Positions 26,358 to 35,858 of a DNA stretch of 64,000 nt are shown here, in pieces (within the stretch, counting starts at the first letter, position 1; each line of letters opens with the position of its first letter). The notes under the pieces are model-generated. The model worked only from the letters and a program-made list of their open reading frames with translations. It was not told the origin of the DNA and did no database searches. Position numbers and translations under genes: made by a program. This stretch comes from Vibrio ostreae (GTDB lineage Bacteria > Pseudomonadota > Gammaproteobacteria > Enterobacterales > Vibrionaceae). The DNA lies in the NCBI RefSeq assembly GCF_019226825.1, contig NZ_CP076642.1, forward strand, positions 558,001 through 622,000. The letters are read 5' to 3'.

Positions 26358-27128
26358 TTAGCGAAACAGATAGCCATCAAAAGAAGGGTCATCCACATCG
26401 GATAATTTGAACAACGTCTGCTTAACGTTCTCGATGTGTTGCCACATCGCTTGTCTTGCCCCTTCCGGGTCACGCTTCTTTAACGCCAAGAGGATTTTTT
26501 CATGATCCTCTAGCCATTGATAACGGTACGTATTACTTGTAATACGTGCATGCAGTTGTTGCCACATTGGACTCTCTGCTCGCCGGTCCCATAAGTCTTG
26601 GAGAATGTCACTCAGGACGCTGTTTTGCGAAGCTTCAGCAATTGTTAAGTGAAACATACGATCGCATTCATAATCTTCTTTATCATCCTCAAGATTAATT
26701 CGCTCTTGATCCAAATAGGATCTAAGACGGGAAATATCACTTTTAGTAACGTTAGAAGCAGAGAAACTAGCGATCTGACTCTCTAAAACCTGACGAGCTT
26801 GTAACAGTTCAAACGGACCAACATCGCTATTGCGATTTAACTCAGGATCCTGATTATCGTTTAAAGAGTCCGGAAGCTTGATCACGTAAACTCCCGAACC
26901 TTTCCGTACTTCAACAAACCCTTGAAGTTCCAGCATGATAATCGCTTCACGAACGATCGAACGGCTAACATCCAGCTCTTCTGCGATTTCTCGCTCAGGA
27001 GGTAATCTCTCCCCAAGAATAAATTCACCAGACGCAATCCGTTTCTGTAGCCCGAGGCCAATTTCCTGATAAAGACGTTTTGGATTTATCATGCCAACAC
27101 TAATCGTTAAGTTTGTATTAATACCCAT
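26358..27128 (-). CDS. GntR/FadR-family hexuronate regulator (UxuR/ExuR-like)
   Basis: 256 residues. The GntR winged helix (LQKRIASGEFILGERLPPEREIAEELDVSRSIVREAI, core ERLPPEREIAEELDVSRS) and EVRKGSGVYV are followed by a FadR-type ligand domain starting GPFELLQARQVLESQIA and ending with DPEGARQAMWQHIENVKQTLF (core ARQAMWQHIENVKQTLF). This closely parallels enteric ExuR/UxuR, which respond to galacturonate, glucuronate or fructuronate. UxuR-like palindromes lie in the dctP/dctQ control region. The ATG at 27092 (MINPKRLYQEIG) would also fit the family start. Confidence 0.88.
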   Translation of the reverse strand: MGINTNLTISVGMINPKRLYQEIGLGLQKRIASGEFILGERLPPEREIAEELDVSRSIVREAIIMLELQGFVEVRKGSGVYVIKLPDSLNDNQDPELNRNSDVGPFELLQARQVLESQIASFSASNVTKSDISRLRSYLDQERINLEDDKEDYECDRMFHLTIAEASQNSVLSDILQDLWDRRAESPMWQQLHARITSNTYRYQWLEDHEKILLALKKRDPEGARQAMWQHIENVKQTLFKLSDVDDPSFDGYLFR

Positions 27129-27234
27129 ATGATCTCACTTAATCCACTACCGGTATTGCCCTGTACAGATATAACTATAATCGAACCCCGAATAATTGGG
27201 CAATCAATCTAAGTTCAAGCTTAGATTTGACCAA

Positions 27235-28224
27235 CTAATTCGACGCTAATGCATCAATTTCCTTCACATATTGGGCGATCGCTTGATTGTTTAACGCCTC
27301 ATCATGTATCGGTTTAACTGCGTCGATAAACGGCTGTTTCTCGACAGAGACAAAAGAAACGCCCATCGCTGACTTTGCTTTTTCTCGCGCTTCAGCGATC
27401 ATTTTGGTCCACAAGTCTTTATGGTAAAGCATCGATTCTTGCGCCGCTTTGCGCACGGCAACTTGCTGTTCAGCAGTGAGTTTATCCCAGGACTTTTCAC
27501 TGATGACTAATACATCAGGAATCATGGTGTGCTCGTCCAAACTAAAATATTTCGCCACTTCACCGTGACGAGAGTTTGTTAACGCCGTTTCGTTGTTCTC
27601 AGCGCCATCCACCACGCCTTGTTGTAGCGCTGTGTACAGCTCACCGTAAGCCAAAGGTGTCGGTGAGCCGCCCATTAACTTGATCATATTGACAGCAGTA
27701 GGGCTTGGCTGAACTCGAATCTTCATCCCTTTGAGATCCGCTGGTGCCTCAATGCGTTTTTGAGCGTAGAAACTACGCGCACCGCCGTCATAATACGTTA
27801 AACCAATAAAGCCTTTACCCTTTGATGCAGCTAAAATGTCAGCCCCCACTTTACCCGTTAATACTTGATAAAAATGGTTACGGTCGTGAAAAATATAAGG
27901 GATATTGAATGCGCCGTAAGCCGGTTCAAACGACTCAAGCTCACTGGCGTTAGACTTGGCGATGTCCAGAGCACCGTTTTGCAGTAGTTCCATTGACTCT
28001 CGTTGCGTCCCCAGTTGACCATTCGGATAAATGCGAATTTTCACTTCTCCATGCGTGTATTCCTTCACTTTGTCAGCCATGTAATGCATCGACTTATGCA
28101 CCGGATGATTTCTATCCTGGTTATGACTCAGTTTCAAAATGGTGGTTGCAGAGGCAGAAAAAGAAATGGAAGCAGCAGCCACACAAGCGATCGCAGCAGA
28201 CAGTGTTTTTTTACTAAACCGCAT
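27235..28224 (-). CDS. dctP: TRAP transporter solute-binding protein, hexuronate type
   Basis: 329 residues with a cleavable signal peptide (core AAIACVAAASISFSASA). DctP marks include GMKIRVQPSPTAVNMIKLMG (with the carboxylate-binding Arg) and YGELYTALQQGVVDGAENNET (YTALQQGVVDGAENN). It is divergent from its membrane partners dctQ and dctM, 313 bases away, which is an uncommon split of a TRAP system. Context (uxuA, uxuB, uxaC) makes glucuronate or a related uronate the likely ligand, as known for several Vibrio-type DctP proteins in hexuronate clusters. Confidence 0.92.
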   Translation of the reverse strand: MRFSKKTLSAAIACVAAASISFSASATTILKLSHNQDRNHPVHKSMHYMADKVKEYTHGEVKIRIYPNGQLGTQRESMELLQNGALDIAKSNASELESFEPAYGAFNIPYIFHDRNHFYQVLTGKVGADILAASKGKGFIGLTYYDGGARSFYAQKRIEAPADLKGMKIRVQPSPTAVNMIKLMGGSPTPLAYGELYTALQQGVVDGAENNETALTNSRHGEVAKYFSLDEHTMIPDVLVISEKSWDKLTAEQQVAVRKAAQESMLYHKDLWTKMIAEAREKAKSAMGVSFVSVEKQPFIDAVKPIHDEALNNQAIAQYVKEIDALASN

Positions 28225-28368
28225 AATGTTCTCCGTTTAGAATGATGTTGTTTTCATGCGTTATCTTTCCAATCACTGGATGAGTACACCATGCATTCCT
28301 ACCTCATCTGCAGCAATTCGTTGTTAACTTATCCGCCAAAGCGAACCAATAGCAACCAAAAATCTCAA

Positions 28369-28382
28369 ATTGGTTGACCAAT
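28369..28382. promoter_or_regulatory. UxuR/ExuR-like operator 1
   Basis: ATTGGTTGACCAAT is a 6+2+6 palindrome in the control region between divergent dctP and dctQ. It fits the TTGGT-N2-ACCAA core known for ExuR/UxuR sites in gammaproteobacteria. Confidence 0.78.
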
Positions 28383-28516
28383 ATCATAAAAAACGCACTC
28401 GTCTGTTCAGCCAAAATAGTAATGGGAGTTAGATCACAGGCTGATTTGGTAACTCATGCTCTAATCAGCGCCGATTTTATGGAAAATAATCTATCCCTAC
28501 GCACTTATAACAAAAA

Positions 28517-28530
28517 ATTGGTTTACCAGG
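28517..28530. promoter_or_regulatory. UxuR/ExuR-like operator 2
   Basis: ATTGGTTTACCAGG, core TGGT-TT-ACCA, only 8 bases before the dctQ ATG and overlapping its AGGAG ribosome site. Occupancy here would block expression of dctQ-dctM and the genes behind them. Confidence 0.65.
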
Positions 28531-28537
28531 AGTCATT

Positions 28538-29065
28538 ATGGACAAGTTAATAGGCGTCATTAATCGAGGGCTGTCGACATTCTGCATCGCACTATCCAGC
28601 GTTCTCGTTACCTGCGTTGTCTGGCAAGTTTTTTCTCGCTACGTGCTCAATGCTCCCAGCACCACAACCGATGAGCTTGCCCGCTTCCTATTTATATGGG
28701 TTGGACTCTTGGGCGCCGCATATACACTGGGACAGAAACGCCACTTAGCCATTGAATTACTTGAACAAATTCTAGAAAACAATCCGGTAAAAATTGGACT
28801 TCTGCGTCTGGTTGTTAACATCATTAGCATTATCTTCGCCAGCGTAATCATGATTTATGGTGGTGGTAAACTGATGCTCCAGACCCTGGCAAGCGGGCAG
28901 GTTTCCCCTGCTCTCAGCCTGCAGATGGGCTATGTGTATTCCGCCATTCCTCTTAGCGGAATATTCATGTTGATATACTTATCGGCTGACTTCTTGACCA
29001 ATCTGAGGACATGTAAGGACGGGAAAACGTCCGAGGTGGATTCTGTGGCTAACCAATTTAAATAG
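28538..29065 (+). CDS. dctQ: TRAP transporter small permease subunit, hexuronate type
   Basis: 175 residues with four hydrophobic helices. The DctQ pattern is seen in CVVWQVFSRYVLNAPSTTTDELARFLFIWVGLLGAAY (parts: FSRYVLNAPSTTTDELARF). CCAGGAGTC precedes the ATG. It begins the plus-strand hexuronate operon and is followed after 10 bases by dctM. Confidence 0.93.
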   Translation: MDKLIGVINRGLSTFCIALSSVLVTCVVWQVFSRYVLNAPSTTTDELARFLFIWVGLLGAAYTLGQKRHLAIELLEQILENNPVKIGLLRLVVNIISIIFASVIMIYGGGKLMLQTLASGQVSPALSLQMGYVYSAIPLSGIFMLIYLSADFLTNLRTCKDGKTSEVDSVANQFK

Positions 29066-29075
29066 GAAATAACTC

Positions 29076-30377
29076 ATGGATTGGCAAATTATTATCGTCT
29101 TGTTTGGAACTTTCTTTGTTTTCCTCGGATTAGGGGTACCGATTTCTTTTGGGATCGCCATTTCTTCGTTACTAACCATCATGCTGTCATTGCCTTTCGA
29201 CTCAGCCATTGCGGTGATCTCTCAAAAGCTTGCCTCCGGCCTTGATAGCTTCTCATTACTGGCCATACCGTTTTTCATTCTGGCCGGCAATATCATGAAC
29301 CAAGGAGGGATTGCACTTCGATTAATCGAATTTGCAAAAATTATTGGTGGCCAGTTACCAGGTTCACTGGCACACGTTAACGTTCTGGCGAACATGATGT
29401 TTGGGTCCATTTCTGGTTCCGCTGTGGCCTCTGCGGCGGCGGTCGGCGGCACTATGTCGCCTTTGCAAAAGAAAGAAGGTTATGACCCAGCCTATTCCGC
29501 TGCGGTCAACATCACTTCTTGTCCAACGGGATTGCTTATTCCACCCAGCAACACGTTTATCGTCTATTCGTTGATTTCTGGCGGTACATCAATCGGGGCA
29601 TTATTTCTGGCCGGATACATTCCCGGTCTTATCATGGGTCTAGCGCTCATGATCGTGGCAGCTTTAATCGCCAAAAAACGTAACTATCCCGTATCCGCAA
29701 AACCCACCCGCCGAGTCGTGCTGCAAAAAACGCTGGATGCGTTACCTAGCCTTGGGCTGATTGTGATCATTATGGGTGGCATCATTGGCGGAATATTTAC
29801 CGCAACGGAAGCATCCGCTATCGCAGTCGTCTATACGCTTCTTCTGGCAGTCGTTTTTTACCGTGAAGTTAACCTCAAGCAATTGCCCGCCATCATTCTG
29901 GAGTCTGTCATCACCACCTCGATTGTTCTGCTACTGATTGGGGCATCAATGGGGATGTCCTGGGCGATGGCCAATGCCGATATTCCATACATGATCAGCG
30001 ACGCCTTGATGGCTGTGTCCGAAAAACCCCTGGTTGTCCTTCTTATCATCAACCTGATTCTGTTGATTGTTGGTGTCTTCATGGATATGACGCCCGCATT
30101 GCTGATTTTTACACCGATTTTCCTACCTATCGCGATGGACTTGGGCATGGATCCGGTTCACTTCGGCATCATGATGACGTTTAACCTATGTATCGGTATA
30201 TGTACCCCGCCGGTCGGCAGTGCACTTTTCATCGGCTGCTCTGTCGGTAAAGTAAAAATTGATAAAGTCATCAAGCCCTTATTACCGTTTTATGCGGTAT
30301 TGGTGCTGGCACTGATGCTTGTCACCTACATTCCAGAAGTCAGCCTCACTCTGCCTCGGGCTTTACTCGGCTATTAA
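29076..30377 (+). CDS. dctM: TRAP transporter large permease subunit, hexuronate type
   Basis: 433 residues with about 12 membrane segments. Family marks: IPFFILAGNIMNQGGIA, FGSISGSAVASAAAVGG and FTATEASAIAVVY. AGGAAATAACTC precedes the ATG. It completes the importer with the divergent dctP and the upstream dctQ. A hairpin follows at 30395. Confidence 0.94.
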   Translation: MDWQIIIVLFGTFFVFLGLGVPISFGIAISSLLTIMLSLPFDSAIAVISQKLASGLDSFSLLAIPFFILAGNIMNQGGIALRLIEFAKIIGGQLPGSLAHVNVLANMMFGSISGSAVASAAAVGGTMSPLQKKEGYDPAYSAAVNITSCPTGLLIPPSNTFIVYSLISGGTSIGALFLAGYIPGLIMGLALMIVAALIAKKRNYPVSAKPTRRVVLQKTLDALPSLGLIVIIMGGIIGGIFTATEASAIAVVYTLLLAVVFYREVNLKQLPAIILESVITTSIVLLLIGASMGMSWAMANADIPYMISDALMAVSEKPLVVLLIINLILLIVGVFMDMTPALLIFTPIFLPIAMDLGMDPVHFGIMMTFNLCIGICTPPVGSALFIGCSVGKVKIDKVIKPLLPFYAVLVLALMLVTYIPEVSLTLPRALLGY

Positions 30378-30394
30378 TCCAATTTGTATTTTCA

Positions 30395-30415
30395 AAGCGC
30401 ACCCAGTGTGCGCTT
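30395..30415 (+). terminator. Intra-operon hairpin between dctM and the GH31 gene
   Basis: AAGCGCAC (30395-30402) pairs with GTGCGCTT (30408-30415) around CCAGT, followed by GTATTTAA. It sits between dctM and the next ribosome site. It could reduce read-through into the enzyme genes or protect the transporter mRNA; it is weak as a true terminator. Confidence 0.55.
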
Positions 30416-30433
30416 GTATTTAAGGACTCAATA

Positions 30434-32809
30434 ATGAAAACACTGAAACACTGGGAATGGGACTCAGCTCAAGGCAACGAAGTAGTCCTTCGGTGCGATT
30501 CTAAGCATACGCTGCATATATTTATCCTGGAACAGGACATTTTCCGCATTCTGATAAAGAAAAACCAACAACTTCGCTTGGACAGAACATGGACCGTAGC
30601 GCCATCAACCGATGATGTCGAGTGGCAAGGCCGTGAACGAGTCTCCACCCAAGGTTATTCCCTACCCGACTACAGACTCACACACACCAAGGATACGGTC
30701 GACATTGAGACCGACCGCCTGAAATTAACCATCAGTCAGCCACTGCAGATGCATTGGAGCTATTTAAGTGAAGGCCAATGGCAACCGCTGGCCCATGATC
30801 GTAAAACTGGAGCCATTCAACTCGCCACCCAGTCTCAAGGTATTGCCCATTTCATGCACCGTGGTGATGACGAATATTACTTTGGTCTGGGCGAAAAAAC
30901 GGGCAATCTCAATCGTGAAGGACGTCGATTTGAAATGCGTAACCTGGATGCCATGGGGTACAACGCCAGCTCAACCGACCCGCTCTATAAACACATTCCA
31001 TTCTATATCACTCGCACACCACAAAATGTCAGTTACGGCCTGTTCTACGACAACCTGGCCAATTGCTGGTTTGACTTGGGCAATGAGCTCGATAATTACC
31101 ACATAAAATACCGTAGCTATCGCGCTGAAGATGGTGACCTTGATTTCTATTTTATCCTCGGCCCTACCGTCCTGGATGTCACTCGCTCCTTCACGCGATT
31201 AACGGGTGGGACGATATTCGGCCCCAAATGGAGCTTAGGCTACAGCGGCTCGACAATGCGATATACCGATGAACCCCATTCTCAGCAACTGCTGGAAAGT
31301 TTTGTCGATCAATGCCAGCAACATCGGATTCCGTGTGACTCGTTCCAACTGTCATCCGGCTATACTTCAATCGGTGACAAACGCTATGTCTTTAACTGGA
31401 ACCACGACAAAGTGCCGAGTCCGGAAGATATGTCACACCACTTCCACCAGCATGATATGAAGCTGGCCGCCAATATCAAACCCTGTTTACTGCATGACCA
31501 TCCAATGTATCAGGACGTCAAACAACAGGGGTTGTTTATTCAGGATTCGGAAAGCGATACGCCGGAAATTTCTGTGTTCTGGGATGCCGATGGCTCACAC
31601 CTCGATTTCACTAATCCCAAAACGATCGACTGGTGGAAAAGTAACGTCACTACCCAATTGCTTGAAAAAGGCATCGATGCGACCTGGAACGACAATAACG
31701 AGTATGAAATATGGGATCACAGCGCACGCTGTTTTGGCTTTGGGCAATCGATTCCAATTGGGCTGATCAGACCGTTACAGCCTTTATTAATGATGAAAGC
31801 ATCGTATCACGCGCAACGCGAATTCGCGCCGCAATTGCGCCCGTATTTAATCTCACGCTCTGGCTGCCCGGGAATGAACCGATATGTGCAAACCTGGAGC
31901 GGCGATAACCGTACCAACTGGACCAGCCTGAAATACAATATCAAAATGGGTCTCGGCATGAGCCTGTCTGGTTTGTACAATCTGGGACACGATGTCGGTG
32001 GTTTTTCCGGTGACAAACCCGATCCTGAACTATTTGTCCGCTGGGTTCAAAATGGCGTGATGCACCCGCGCTTTACCATCCACTCCTGGAATGACGACGG
32101 CACAGTCAATGAACCCTGGATGTATCCTGAGGTCACGCCGATTATTCGCAAAGCAATGGCGCTCAGATATCAACTCATGCCGTATCTTTACGATACCCTG
32201 TGGCAAGCACACCGCTATCATCAACCGATGTTGCGGCCGACGTTCCTTGATCATGAACACGATGCCAACACGTGGGAAGAGAATGACGACTTTATCCTCG
32301 GGCAATCTCTGCTGGTCGCATCCGTGGTTGAACCTCATCAACGTGAGCGTGAAGTGTATCTCCCTGACAACGGTCTGGGATGGTATGACTTTTATACACA
32401 TCAATGGTTTAGCGCAAGTCAAATCATCACACTACCGGCAGCATTGGAAACCATTCCACTTATGGTCAAAGCTGGATGTGCTTTGCCATTGAATCCCGAA
32501 GTTGGGGTACAGACCACTCAGGATGATAACCAGCGTACAATTCTGCTCTTCCCGGCTCAGGGTGTGCATCACTTTACCCAAACCATTTTCGATGACGACG
32601 GTGAAAGTTACGCTTACCAGGATGGTGAATACTTGGAACTGACCCTGGTGGTTACAACGGACGCGAAGTGTATTCATGTGGTAATCACCCAATCTGGTGA
32701 ATTCAAGCCAGATTACTCTGCAGTCGAAATTCGCCTGCCAGCAACCGAACAACGAACGCTCGTTATCAACGGTGAATCTGCAGGCAACCTTTATCGCCTT
32801 TCTATCTGA
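30434..32809 (+). CDS. Glycoside hydrolase family 31 enzyme in a hexuronate operon
   Basis: 791 residues of family GH31, with an N-terminal beta-sandwich (about 1-260), a TIM barrel and a C-terminal beta domain. The catalytic nucleophile is Asp420 in WNDNNEYEIW, and the acid/base is Asp491 in TWSGDNRTNW. YYFGLGEKTGNLNREGRRFEMRN (core GLGEKTGNLNREGRRFEM) is the usual N-terminal family mark. There is no signal peptide, so it should act in the cytoplasm on an imported disaccharide or glycoside. GH31 members cleave alpha-glucosides, alpha-xylosides, alpha-galactosides or sulfoquinovosides. Standing between a TRAP importer and uxuB-uxaC, this one may release glucuronate or galacturonate from an alpha-linked conjugate. 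That specificity is inference. Confidence 0.9.
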   Translation: MKTLKHWEWDSAQGNEVVLRCDSKHTLHIFILEQDIFRILIKKNQQLRLDRTWTVAPSTDDVEWQGRERVSTQGYSLPDYRLTHTKDTVDIETDRLKLTISQPLQMHWSYLSEGQWQPLAHDRKTGAIQLATQSQGIAHFMHRGDDEYYFGLGEKTGNLNREGRRFEMRNLDAMGYNASSTDPLYKHIPFYITRTPQNVSYGLFYDNLANCWFDLGNELDNYHIKYRSYRAEDGDLDFYFILGPTVLDVTRSFTRLTGGTIFGPKWSLGYSGSTMRYTDEPHSQQLLESFVDQCQQHRIPCDSFQLSSGYTSIGDKRYVFNWNHDKVPSPEDMSHHFHQHDMKLAANIKPCLLHDHPMYQDVKQQGLFIQDSESDTPEISVFWDADGSHLDFTNPKTIDWWKSNVTTQLLEKGIDATWNDNNEYEIWDHSARCFGFGQSIPIGLIRPLQPLLMMKASYHAQREFAPQLRPYLISRSGCPGMNRYVQTWSGDNRTNWTSLKYNIKMGLGMSLSGLYNLGHDVGGFSGDKPDPELFVRWVQNGVMHPRFTIHSWNDDGTVNEPWMYPEVTPIIRKAMALRYQLMPYLYDTLWQAHRYHQPMLRPTFLDHEHDANTWEENDDFILGQSLLVASVVEPHQREREVYLPDNGLGWYDFYTHQWFSASQIITLPAALETIPLMVKAGCALPLNPEVGVQTTQDDNQRTILLFPAQGVHHFTQTIFDDDGESYAYQDGEYLELTLVVTTDAKCIHVVITQSGEFKPDYSAVEIRLPATEQRTLVINGESAGNLYRLSI

Positions 32810-32821
32810 GAGTCTACCAAG

Positions 32822-34285
32822 ATGAAAAATATTTCTAATACGCTGCTAAAATCTGACGTATGTCTGCCCCAATATGATCGCAGCCGTTTAGTGACCAGAA
32901 TCGTTCACTTAGGTTTTGGGGCGTTTCATCGCGCCCATCAGGGATTATTCACCCATGACATGCTGACCAAAACGAACAGTGATTGGGGAATTTGTGAAAT
33001 TAATCTTTTCAGTGGTGCCCCACTGATACAAGCACTCAGACAGCAAAATTGTCTTTACTCTGTGGTAGAAAAAGGCGTACAGGAGACAGAGGTTAAGATC
33101 ATCGGGGCGGTGACTGAAGCCATGCATCCGGCGGACAATGGTATTGATGCAATCTTGGAAAAAATGGCCGAACCTCAGGTCGCCATCGTCTCTATGACCA
33201 TTACCGAAAAAGGTTATTGCACCGATCCGGCCACAGGTAAACTGGATATAAATAATTCGCTGATTCAGGCCGATTTGAGCAATCCAAAAGCACCAAAATC
33301 AGCCTTAGGGTACATAGTGCAGGCGCTAAAACTGCGCCGTGAACGCGACTTAACACCATTTACCGTCATGTCCTGCGACAACGTACAGGAAAATGGCCAT
33401 GTCGCCAAAGCCGCAATTCTGGAGTTTGCCCAGTTACTGGATGCTGAATTACGCGACTGGATAGAAACCAACGTGGCCTTCCCAAGTACCATGGTCGACC
33501 GTATCGTCCCTGCGGCAACCGAGGATACACTGGCTGAAATTTCCTCTCTTCTGGGCTGTGATGATCCATGCGGCATTGCCTGTGAGCCATTTCGTCAATG
33601 GGTGATTGAGGACAACTTTGTGGCCGGCCGGCCAGACTGGGACGTCGTCGGTGCGGAATTTGTTCAGGATGTCGTGCCTTATGAAGAGATGAAACTGCGC
33701 ATGTTAAACGGCAGTCACTCTTTCCTCGCCTATCTGGGTTATCTGGGGGGCTATGAGCATATCTCCGACACCATGACCGACGCAGGCTATCGTAAAGCCG
33801 CCTTTGACATGATGATGAAGGCGCAGGCACCGTCACTGAACATGCCTCAGGGAACGGATTTGGAAAGCTATGCCACACTGCTGATTGAGCGCTTTACCAA
33901 TCCGAGTCTCAAACACCGTACCTGGCAAATTGCCATGGACGGCAGTCAGAAGATTCCGCAACGCCTGGGCGGCAGTCTCAAGTTCCATCTCGCCAACGAC
34001 AGTGACTTCTCCTGGCTGGCGACCGCAATCGCTGGCTGGATGCGTTATGTCTCCGGTGTGGACGAACAGGGCAATCCGATTGATGTCCGCGATCCTATGG
34101 CCGATATGCTGCGCCAAATCTGCGATCAGCATGATCACAACATCTCGGTCGTACCCGCTTTACTGAGCGTGGAGGCGATCTTCCCGCCAGAACTGGGGCA
34201 GAACCCGGCCGTTATCACAGCTGTCAGCAAAGCTTACCAGTCCCTGCTTGATCACGGTGCGCGTGCCACCGTTGCCGCCCTGTAA
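32822..34285 (+). CDS. uxuB: D-fructuronate reductase (mannonate oxidoreductase)
   Basis: 487 residues of the mannitol dehydrogenase family, long-chain type. The N-terminal turn is [15 protein letters not shown]; the active-site region [21 protein letters not shown] has the conserved Lys, Asn and His. It reduces D-fructuronate to D-mannonate with NADH, between UxaC and UxuA. Tagaturonate reductase UxaB is the nearest alternative; co-location with uxuA favours UxuB. Twelve bases separate it from the GH31 gene. Confidence 0.92.
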   Translation: MKNISNTLLKSDVCLPQYDRSRLVTRIVHLGFGAFHRAHQGLFTHDMLTKTNSDWGICEINLFSGAPLIQALRQQNCLYSVVEKGVQETEVKIIGAVTEAMHPADNGIDAILEKMAEPQVAIVSMTITEKGYCTDPATGKLDINNSLIQADLSNPKAPKSALGYIVQALKLRRERDLTPFTVMSCDNVQENGHVAKAAILEFAQLLDAELRDWIETNVAFPSTMVDRIVPAATEDTLAEISSLLGCDDPCGIACEPFRQWVIEDNFVAGRPDWDVVGAEFVQDVVPYEEMKLRMLNGSHSFLAYLGYLGGYEHISDTMTDAGYRKAAFDMMMKAQAPSLNMPQGTDLESYATLLIERFTNPSLKHRTWQIAMDGSQKIPQRLGGSLKFHLANDSDFSWLATAIAGWMRYVSGVDEQGNPIDVRDPMADMLRQICDQHDHNISVVPALLSVEAIFPPELGQNPAVITAVSKAYQSLLDHGARATVAAL

Positions 34286-34296
34286 GGAGAACCCAA

Positions 34297-35709
34297 ATGA
34301 AACCATTTATGTGCGAAGATTTCCTGCTTTCCAACGAAACAGCACGCCGTCTGTACCATGAGTACGCCAGCCACCAGCCGATTTATGACTATCACTGTCA
34401 CCTCAATCCGGCTGAAGTGGCAGGTAACCGCCGCTTTGAAAACCTGACTCAAATCTGGCTGGCAGGCGATCACTATAAATGGCGCGGCATGCGTTCCGCC
34501 GGGGTCAGTGAGCAGCTAATCACCGGTGATGCGAGTGATTATAACAAGTACCTGGCCTGGGCCAACACAGTCCCGCAAACCCTGGGTAACCCGCTGTATC
34601 ACTGGACTCACCTTGAGCTGCGCCGTCCATTCGGTATCACGAACACCTTATTCGGGCCAAAAACAGCCGAATCAGTCTGGCAACATTGCAACGAATTACT
34701 GGCAACACCAGAATTTTCTGCCCGTGGGATCATGCAACAAATGAATGTGGTCATGGCAGGAACCACGGATGATCCTATTGATTCTTTACAGCATCACCGC
34801 ACAATTGCAGAAGATGAAAGCTTTAATGTCGATGTGCTGCCAAGCTGGCGCCCGGATAAAGTGTTTAAAATTGAACTCGATGGATTTACCGATTACCTGC
34901 ATCAGCTTGGCCAGGTCAGTGATATTGAGATTCGCCGTTTCAGCGATTTACTCAGCGCTCTGGATAAACGTCTGGCCCACTTTGACGCTCATGGCTGCCG
35001 CGCCGCGGATCATGGCATTGAAGTGGTTCGCTTTGCGCCGGTTCCTGAGGAGAAAGTGCTCGATACCCTGCTGGCTAAACGTTTAGACGGCGCTGTGCTC
35101 AGCGAAACCGAATGCGCCCAGTTCTCAACCGCTGTGCAGGTGTGGCTTGGTCAGCGCTATTGCCAACTGGGTTGGGTTATGCAACTGCACATCGGCGCGC
35201 AGCGTAACAACAACAGCCGTATGTTCCGTCTGCTCGGCGCTGATGCCGGTTTTGACTCGATTGGCGACCGTCCGTTTGCTTTTGAACTCGCCAATCTGCT
35301 GGATGCGATGGATAAAAGCGACGAGCTGCCGCGCACTATTCTGTATTGCCTCAATCCGCGCGATAACGAAATGATGGCAACCATGATTGGCAACTTCCAG
35401 GGTGGCGGTATTGCCGGTAAGATTCAATTTGGGTCCGGCTGGTGGTTTAACGATCAGAAAGACGGCATGCAACGTCAAATCGAGCAACTGTCACAACTTG
35501 GCCTTCTGAGCCAGTTTGTCGGTATGCTGACCGATTCACGCAGCTTCCTATCCTACACCCGTCACGAATATTTCCGCCGTATTTTGTGTGACATACTCGG
35601 CCGCTGGGCAGAAAATGGTGAAGTGCCAAACGACCTCTCCTTGCTAGGATCCATGGTGGAAGACATCTGTTTCCATAACGCCAAACGCTATTTTGAGCTG
35701 CGCAGCTAA
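34297..35709 (+). CDS. uxaC: Glucuronate/galacturonate isomerase
   Basis: 470 residues, the family length. The amidohydrolase-like metal site is at the N-terminus ([16 protein letters not shown]), with W-rich [11 protein letters not shown] and the C-terminal [22 protein letters not shown] (core [17 protein letters not shown]). It isomerises D-glucuronate to D-fructuronate or D-galacturonate to D-tagaturonate. TAAGGAGAACCC precedes the ATG, 11 bases after uxuB. It is the last gene of the operon; short tandem repeats and a strong terminator follow. Confidence 0.96.
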   Translation: MKPFMCEDFLLSNETARRLYHEYASHQPIYDYHCHLNPAEVAGNRRFENLTQIWLAGDHYKWRGMRSAGVSEQLITGDASDYNKYLAWANTVPQTLGNPLYHWTHLELRRPFGITNTLFGPKTAESVWQHCNELLATPEFSARGIMQQMNVVMAGTTDDPIDSLQHHRTIAEDESFNVDVLPSWRPDKVFKIELDGFTDYLHQLGQVSDIEIRRFSDLLSALDKRLAHFDAHGCRAADHGIEVVRFAPVPEEKVLDTLLAKRLDGAVLSETECAQFSTAVQVWLGQRYCQLGWVMQLHIGAQRNNNSRMFRLLGADAGFDSIGDRPFAFELANLLDAMDKSDELPRTILYCLNPRDNEMMATMIGNFQGGGIAGKIQFGSGWWFNDQKDGMQRQIEQLSQLGLLSQFVGMLTDSRSFLSYTRHEYFRRILCDILGRWAENGEVPNDLSLLGSMVEDICFHNAKRYFELRS

Positions 35710-35714
35710 GCTTA

Positions 35715-35759
35715 GTTTCGTTAAGTACGGTTTCATTAAGTACGGTTTCGTTAAGTTCA
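35715..35759. repeat. Three tandem 15-bp units after uxaC
   Basis: GTTTCGTTAAGTACG at 35715, GTTTCATTAAGTACG at 35730 and GTTTCGTTAAGTTCA at 35745 lie head to tail, with one and two differences. They occupy the short gap between the uxaC stop and the terminator. Confidence 0.85.
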
Positions 35760-35802
35760 GTTAACGGGCAGAAACTCAGGGGTTTGCCAGCTAGAAAGAT
35801 AA

Positions 35803-35830
35803 AAAGGGAAACACCGATGTGTTTCCCTTT
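35803..35830. terminator. Bidirectional terminator between uxaC and the molybdoenzyme gene
   Basis: AAAGGGAAACAC (35803-35814) pairs exactly with GTGTTTCCCTTT (35819-35830) around CGAT. A/T runs flank both sides, so it can end both convergent transcripts. Confidence 0.9.
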
Positions 35831-35858
35831 CGTTTTTCAGCAGTAAGCCAGAGCCAGG

